Assembly: GCA_963921825.1 (NCBI GenBank) | Contig: OY997588.1 | Span: 136,989,203-137,053,202, forward strand | Source of the DNA: Erodium maritimum | Lineage: Eukaryota > Streptophyta > Magnoliopsida > Geraniales > Geraniaceae | Direction of reading: 5' to 3' | DNA length: 64,000 nucleotides | In this document: positions 59,301-64,000 of the stretch, one piece after another | Numbering within the stretch: position 1 is the stretch's first letter | How the letters are laid out: each line of letters begins with the position of its first letter | Notes under the pieces: model-generated | The model's database searches: none | Seen by the model: only the letters and a program-made list of their open reading frames with translations | Told to the model about the DNA's origin: nothing | Translations under genes and position numbers: made by a program

Positions 59301-61337
59301 ACTTAGCCATTTTCCCAATCAACTGGATTGTGATCCTTTTTTTTGTGTGTGCTTATGCCTACTTAAAAATAATTAGTTCACTGTTTGTTTAAAAATGCCC
59401 ACAAGCAGTCAAATGAAAATAATCACTAATTTTGCTCTTTTGGCCTAAGCTGCTCTTCTTTCAAAAGCAACTGTTTCCTATGTGAAGTATTAGTTGAATT
59501 GTTTAAGTAAGTATGATTGATTGATTTGTGATGCAAAATGACAGTAAAAGAAATTGTTTCTGCCGTACATATCGGTAATGAGTTGGATTATGAATCTCTC
59601 TCCCAATAAGTTTAGAAAACATACCACATCTATGAATGTTTACTCTGATAGATAGAAGCAACGCTAGATGATTTTTAACCAATAAAATAAGCTTGATTGC
59701 GAAAATTAGACACCAGGTCAGCGAGATAGGTGCTCCCACACTAATCAAGTAGTTTTGTAAATTTTGACATCAGCGTGCATATATGTGGAAAACGAAATAT
59801 ATAATCCAGTATCACTAAATTTTGTGGGAAAGTTAATGGAACTAACCAGCCATAACCTTGATGTGTTCCCTTGTGTTAGTATGTCTTCCAACTGTAATGG
59901 TGTTAGTTTACAGCAACTACCTAACAAGATCAAGCCATAAAAAGAAGACATTTAGGATCAAACACATGCAACCATTCATCCTTATAACTTCTAGTATGAA
60001 TCTAATCAATCCACTTGCATCATACACATAAAACAACCAGGAGCAGGAAACCATACCTAGTGCTTCAAAGGAAGGCTGTTGGGTGAATATATATATTACT
60101 GCACAAAAGGACATCAGAAGAGCACATCTGAATCAAAAGAATCCGACCTTATTTGTAAGCAATATTCTTGCACAGACAATGCCAAATTAACCAGTGCTTT
60201 TCACCAGATCTTATTAACACAATGATGTATGCGTTCAAAGCAATAAACATGGTGCAAAAATGCATACCTGTAAATGCCAATGCGTACCAAAGAGTCAATT
60301 GGTAATCCATTATTAAGGTGATTGGGATGAGGAAAACCTGAAAAGCAAAATGTAGTTCAAGTTAAGACAGATGAATGAAAAGAGCTTGGAGATCAAACGA
60401 CAAGTATAAGTGGTATGCCATAGGGATAATATTGCCATCAAAGTAACGCTTGCAGAATAATATGCATTGCACTTTCTCGATAACATAGTCAACGGTACTA
60501 CCTTGGCGAAAAACAGTGTATCGCCAATGAAAGCCTCAAATGTTTCTTCTTTAACAAACTGTTGCAGCCACACAAAAAAAATCAATAACTAAATCGGAAG
60601 TGAAAAATGACTGAAGACATTTGCACTAGTCAGTTTGATGAAGTGAACCATGGGCATTTACAATAGCCCAATCTGACCCAAGTCATAAACGAAAAGGGGA
60701 AGCATTTCGAACACCCTATACAAGAATAGGGACTTACAATAGCATAATTCAACTGAAAACTATAATATTATAGCGTGATATTGTAAGGAAGTGCTTAAAA
60801 CGATATGAACTCTCAAGAAAGCCTTATTAAAAACACACCTTGACAACAGTCAGCACAGTAAATGCAAGAGCAGCTTGAATTTCCTGCACAAACAAGTATA
60901 TGAATACACAAAAACAATAATGAAATATACAACACAGATACAAGTGCAGGTCAACATCCTTGAAACCTGAAAGTAAATGCTATTGGCATCGGCAGATCGA
61001 GCTTCAAGAGCTAACTTGGATTATGCAGAAACAACTAAAAAACTTGAAATCCCACAAACTTATAGATTGATTTTGATTCCGCTCAAAATAAAGACCAGTT
61101 TTCAAAATTACATTCCACTTGCATAAGTTGTATCACAGACCAAGCAAAGATTCAGAGAAAAATGCTACTAGAAAAGGAGAGAGAAATTACGCGGTAGAAT
61201 AGATGGCTAGTGAGGTGAGGAGAGAGAAGAGGGGCTGAGGAGACGCGAACGACGATGTAGGAGAAGAAGGCAAGGAAATGCCAGAAATAGTACGCCTCTG
61301 TCACCACCGTGTTCATCCATTGCAGGGGGTTCCTCAT
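56314..61337 (-). CDS. Thioredoxin-related transmembrane protein 2 (TMX2-like)
   Basis: Ten exons encode 254 aa: 61337-61191, 60883-60839, 60558-60502, 60337-60268, 60098-60057, 59920-59847, 59142-59072, 58929-58844, 58738-58629 and 56376-56314. All junctions keep one frame to the TAG at 56314. The N-terminal half is hydrophobic with several membrane segments (MRNPLQWMNTVVTEAYYFWH, EIQAALAFTVLTVVK, VFLIPITLIMDYQLTLWYAL, VIYIFTQ). The C-terminal half is a thioredoxin-like domain (LTPLQLEDILTQGNTSRLWL, VEFRASCSSDC, FPELSITYSNKNLSFGIVDL, AQLPTYILFE) ending HFELDRLLLEYISGK. The family sits in the ER membrane in animals; its role in plants is little known. The catalytic site reads SSDC rather than CXXC, so classical disulfide chemistry is doubtful. 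The last intron (2.25 kb) holds two MITE-like elements. Confidence 0.93.
57476..57834. mobile_element. MITE in the last TMX2 intron (359 bp, 8-bp TSD)
   Basis: The left end AGGGTTAATTGTTAAAAACT pairs with the right end (TTTTTAGCAATTAACCC) over about 44 bp with few mismatches. It is flanked by TTAAAGAA at 57468-57475 and 57835-57842. The interior has a short tandem repeat (ATTGAAAAGTATTGTGG twice, 57630-57680). Eight bp fits hAT and is also possible for Mutator-like elements, so the superfamily is left open. Confidence 0.85.
57931..58475. mobile_element. Probable hAT-like MITE in the last TMX2 intron
   Basis: Left end AGGGTGTTCGTGGGCGGG, right end ACCCGCT-like sequence (read on the other strand) then TTTTGAACACCT. 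The short inverted ends GGTGTTC/GAACACC and GGGCGGGT-rich interior resemble plant hAT MITEs. No matching 8-bp flank was found. Confidence 0.5.
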
Positions 61338-61540
61338 TGTTCTATCTCTTCTCCGAGATCTGGTTTCTTCTCTATCTCTCTACCTAGCGACCGACTCTGG
61401 ACGACGATAACCTTCCGCTCCTCTTCCTCCTCCTTCCCGTCTTCTCTCAGATTTTCATTTGCAGCGTCATCTAACCATGGGCCGTAGTTGGACCTCATCT
61501 GAGATAGGCCCCATTCTAGTCAAAGCCCAACTCCATCCTC

Positions 61541-61790
61541 GATGGGTTTTTTTTTTGAAAATGATTGCATTCATAAAGAAAGATTACAGGAAGACAATCC
61601 ACGGTTTCGGGATATACCCGATACATGCTAGGAATAAGTCCGGCTTCTCCCATTTGGAAACCAAACAGTTGAGCCGGCGCTCTTGGCTCCTATAAAAAAA
61701 AGTCTACACAGACCGGTAGTCCAAACGAACTTGCAAAAGATAAGATCAAACACACAAAACCTAGGAGCTAAATTCCCCGGGGGGGAGGTT
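61541..61790 (-). mobile_element. LINE 3' tail fragment
   Basis: On the minus strand the sequence ends TTTATGAATGCAATCATTTTC followed by about ten A (plus 61547-61556 is a T run), the typical end of a LINE. Only a short 3' piece is present, a common 5'-truncated insertion. It lies close upstream of the TMX2 start. Confidence 0.6.
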
Positions 61791-61794
61791 GCCC

Positions 61795-62431
61795 TGGTGT
61801 GCGGTAGGGGCCTTGTTTATGCTAAAAGAGAGAGAAGAGGACTAAGGGGCATTTTGGTCAATTCCAAAGTAGGTTAAAGGGGCTAGAGAGAGAGATTTCA
61901 GCCCATAATGCTTGTGTTGGCCGAAATTCTAGAGAGAGAGGAAGAGGAGAAAAGGCTTTGAAGCTTGAAGAAGAAGAAAGGAGAAAAAGTTGTGTCTTGA
62001 CCTTGATTTCTTCTCAAATCCCCTCCAAATAATCACCTTCTTCATCCCCATTCCACTCCTAAGGTAAATCCTTCATCTATTTTCGTTTTCATTGAGAATT
62101 GAATTATGGGTTTAGAAGGAAGAACATGAAAATGAGTGGGTTTCATTGGGTTTTGATGTTTGATGCTTAGATGATTCAATTTTGGAGTTAAGACGTTGTT
62201 TTTGTTAGAAATCAATTGGTGTTTGGTGTTTTGTTGAAGACTCATCATGAGTATTTGAGTATTGAGGGTTTTGGAGCTGTTATGGAGGTTTTTGGTGGAT
62301 AAGAATGGAGTTTGGAGGGTTTATTTTCGGGGAAGAAGAAGCTGGAGGAAGAAGGAGGCGGAACAGTCAGATCCGTCACAGATCCGTGACGGAGGCCGTG
62401 ACGGAAGACGTCACGGCTCCGTGACGGAAGA
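61795..62431 (-). mobile_element. LTR-like family fragment (copy 6, minus)
   Basis: Resembles the distal part of copy 1 in reverse: a short GAAGAAGAAG stretch (61970-61980), then CCATTCCACTCCTAAGGTAA near 62050, similar in layout to CATTCCCAAAGGTAAG in copy 1 at 298-310. It contains repeated GTGACGGAAG/CGTCACGG motifs (62380-62430) and is cut at 62432 by the plus-strand copy. Its left border is uncertain. Confidence 0.45.
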
Positions 62432-64000
62432 TGTCACGCCCCAAATCCGGTTCTTGCCCGGACCCGAGGCCTGACTAGTAATAAATGATTAAAAAGATGA
62501 TAATTCAACATCTAGTTCCTGAAAATCTCCAATAAGAAAAACGAATCCGCAAAACTCAGTTCAAACACAAATAACCCTCCAGGGGTGTAATAATAATCCT
62601 CCACAAGGTTTGTTCAAAATATAAAAGTGGTAAGAACGAACTCTCTACAATGCACCCACACCGAGAAGCTCCTGAGCTTCTACTCCTCAATCAAGCATGT
62701 AAACACAACAGTAAATTCATAGGGGTGAGCTTGCGCTCAGTAGGGAAAGCACATAACAAGGTGGACCTTAAACTCAATAAAGTCAACAGCAAGTCAACAG
62801 GATAGATTTCAACAAACACAGGTAATAGGTAAACAAACCAATGCCGTGGCACATGAAGTCTCCACCCTCCGATCCACATATGATGTGTCCTCTCAGATTT
62901 TCCCTCAAATCCAGAGGAGACGCATAACATTGAGGCGACCGAAAACAACCCTTCGGGGCGCTTATCATCGGGATTCTCAGAAACGTCTCCAAAGGATTTT
63001 ATGTCCTCGGGAACCAAGGCACTACTCCCATAGGAAGCGTACACTTGGTCAATTCGATAATAAACAATTAATAATTGAATAACGCACTCAACCGAAACAC
63101 GAAACAATCCAATTCCAACAACCACCAATTCATTGTCACACATAACTCACACATCACCAATTCACCACAACACACAGTACACGAATCACATACCCACAGC
63201 ACACCAATCACACAATCACAACTTACCGTTCACTTACCAGTCTCGAACCAACGGGGCATCGATCACCTGATTGCACCGCTCGGTACAACCAGTCATACTC
63301 GATGCTCCAAGCAACCATTTAAGTAAATCAAGTAATCATTCGAATACAATCAACGATCAAGTACGAGTTTAATCAACCAATCATAAAAACCTTCAAACGA
63401 GCATTCCCACATGCAATTCCACTAGTTCCGTTAGACTCTTTAGCCTATCCACTAAGCAACCAACAACCAAGCATGTGATCCTAACACGCAACTAATCCGA
63501 GGGCTTTGCCAAGGCTCCTCTACCAGACAAACAATTCCCAAGTATTGAAAGCGAATTACACTAGTGATTGGCATCCTAATCGTTCACAACTAGACACTTC
63601 CGGTTATTAGTAATTGAAAGACAATTATGCTAGTTATTCGCATCCTATAGGCATTTCTAGGACCTTTCCAATTTTATTAGCCTAACATGCATACTAAGCA
63701 TCATAAACGAGGGGTTAAGGCTTTCCCTACCTCGAGGTCTTCCTCTCAACACTCTGACGATAAGCTCAGTGGTCACCACTCTGTTCTTCACTCGGGTCCT
63801 GGCGTGATCTTTGCTCCTCTAAATCGAGTCCACGCTCTTCCTTCTTTCCTAGCTTGGTCCCACGGTTTTGAACCACCAAAAGACCACAAATTAGTTTCCT
63901 CAATAAAGTGTTCTTTTCCTCAAAACACACAACAATGTTCAGAAATGGATCAAGGTTTGAAGAGGAAATGTGGGAATCAAATTGAGCTAAAAGGAAGGGT
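62432..64000 (+). mobile_element. LTR-like family copy 7 (continues beyond window)
   Basis: Starts TGTCACGCCCCAAATCCGG at 62432. The hairpin TGAGC-TTGC-GCTCA is at 62726-62739, a stem-type repeat motif lies near 62880-62990, and the CTTTCCCTACCTCG box near 63721-63735. It runs off the window in the middle. No coding domain is seen; the 150-codon minus frame at 62691-63143 is not supported. Confidence 0.75.

Noticed and set aside
62691-63143. 150-codon minus frame
   Set aside because: Lies across the hairpin and array of LTR-like copy 7, with no domain.
1-64000. tRNA, rRNA or organelle-derived DNA
   Set aside because: None recognised. The only tRNA-related sequence seen is the copia primer-binding site at 39468-39481.

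Overview
This window is nuclear DNA of a flowering plant, almost certainly a eudicot. The evidence is spliced genes with GT-AG introns, a class III HD-Zip gene carrying the miR165/166 site, an AMT2/AMT3-clade ammonium transporter, plant-type LINE ORF1 with a CCHC knuckle, Ty1/copia with an initiator-Met primer site, and several MITEs. The species cannot be fixed from the sequence.

Three real genes are present, all on the minus strand. They are an ammonium transporter (21402-23240, 2 exons, 457 aa), an ATHB-8-like HD-Zip III transcription factor (23656-28285, 18 coding exons, 840 aa) and a TMX2-type thioredoxin-related membrane protein (56314-61337, 10 exons, 254 aa). The exon chains were built by hand from splice sites and protein conservation. 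All three close in frame to plausible full lengths. The first two stand only about 0.4 kb apart but have no evident functional link.

The rest is repeat-derived. About a third of the window belongs to one family of roughly 3-kb, coding-less, LTR-like units that begin TGTCACGCCCC and end TTTACA or TTACA. Copies or parts lie at 1-5782 (minus, interrupted), 1122-4009 (plus, 5-bp TSD GTGAT), 8902-11996 (plus, TSD CCATC), 12541-14489 (minus, truncated), 34760-37900 (minus), 61795-62431 (minus, fragment) and 62432-64000 (plus, runs off the window). Two of these are nested pairs in opposite orientation. Six copies carry a compact hairpin about 263-309 nt from the TGTCAC end, with compensatory stem changes. 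Each copy also carries its own array of short GC-stem repeats, different in sequence from copy to copy. This is the most unusual structure in the window.

Other mobile DNA includes a decayed Ty1/copia element (39171-43838) and a set of poly(A)-tailed retroposons without reverse transcriptase: 5925-7108, 15053-15972, 16040-17560, 29632-31346, 31364-32225, 45005-47302 and probably 49970-50970. There is a minus-strand LINE ORF1 relic (52600-54370), a LINE tail (61541-61790), and MITEs at 33084-33868, 48050-48482, 51444-52399, 57476-57834 and 57931-58475. A decayed glycine-rich CCHC (cold-shock-protein-like) retropseudogene lies near 48720-49180. Stretches where I see no gene are listed as such.
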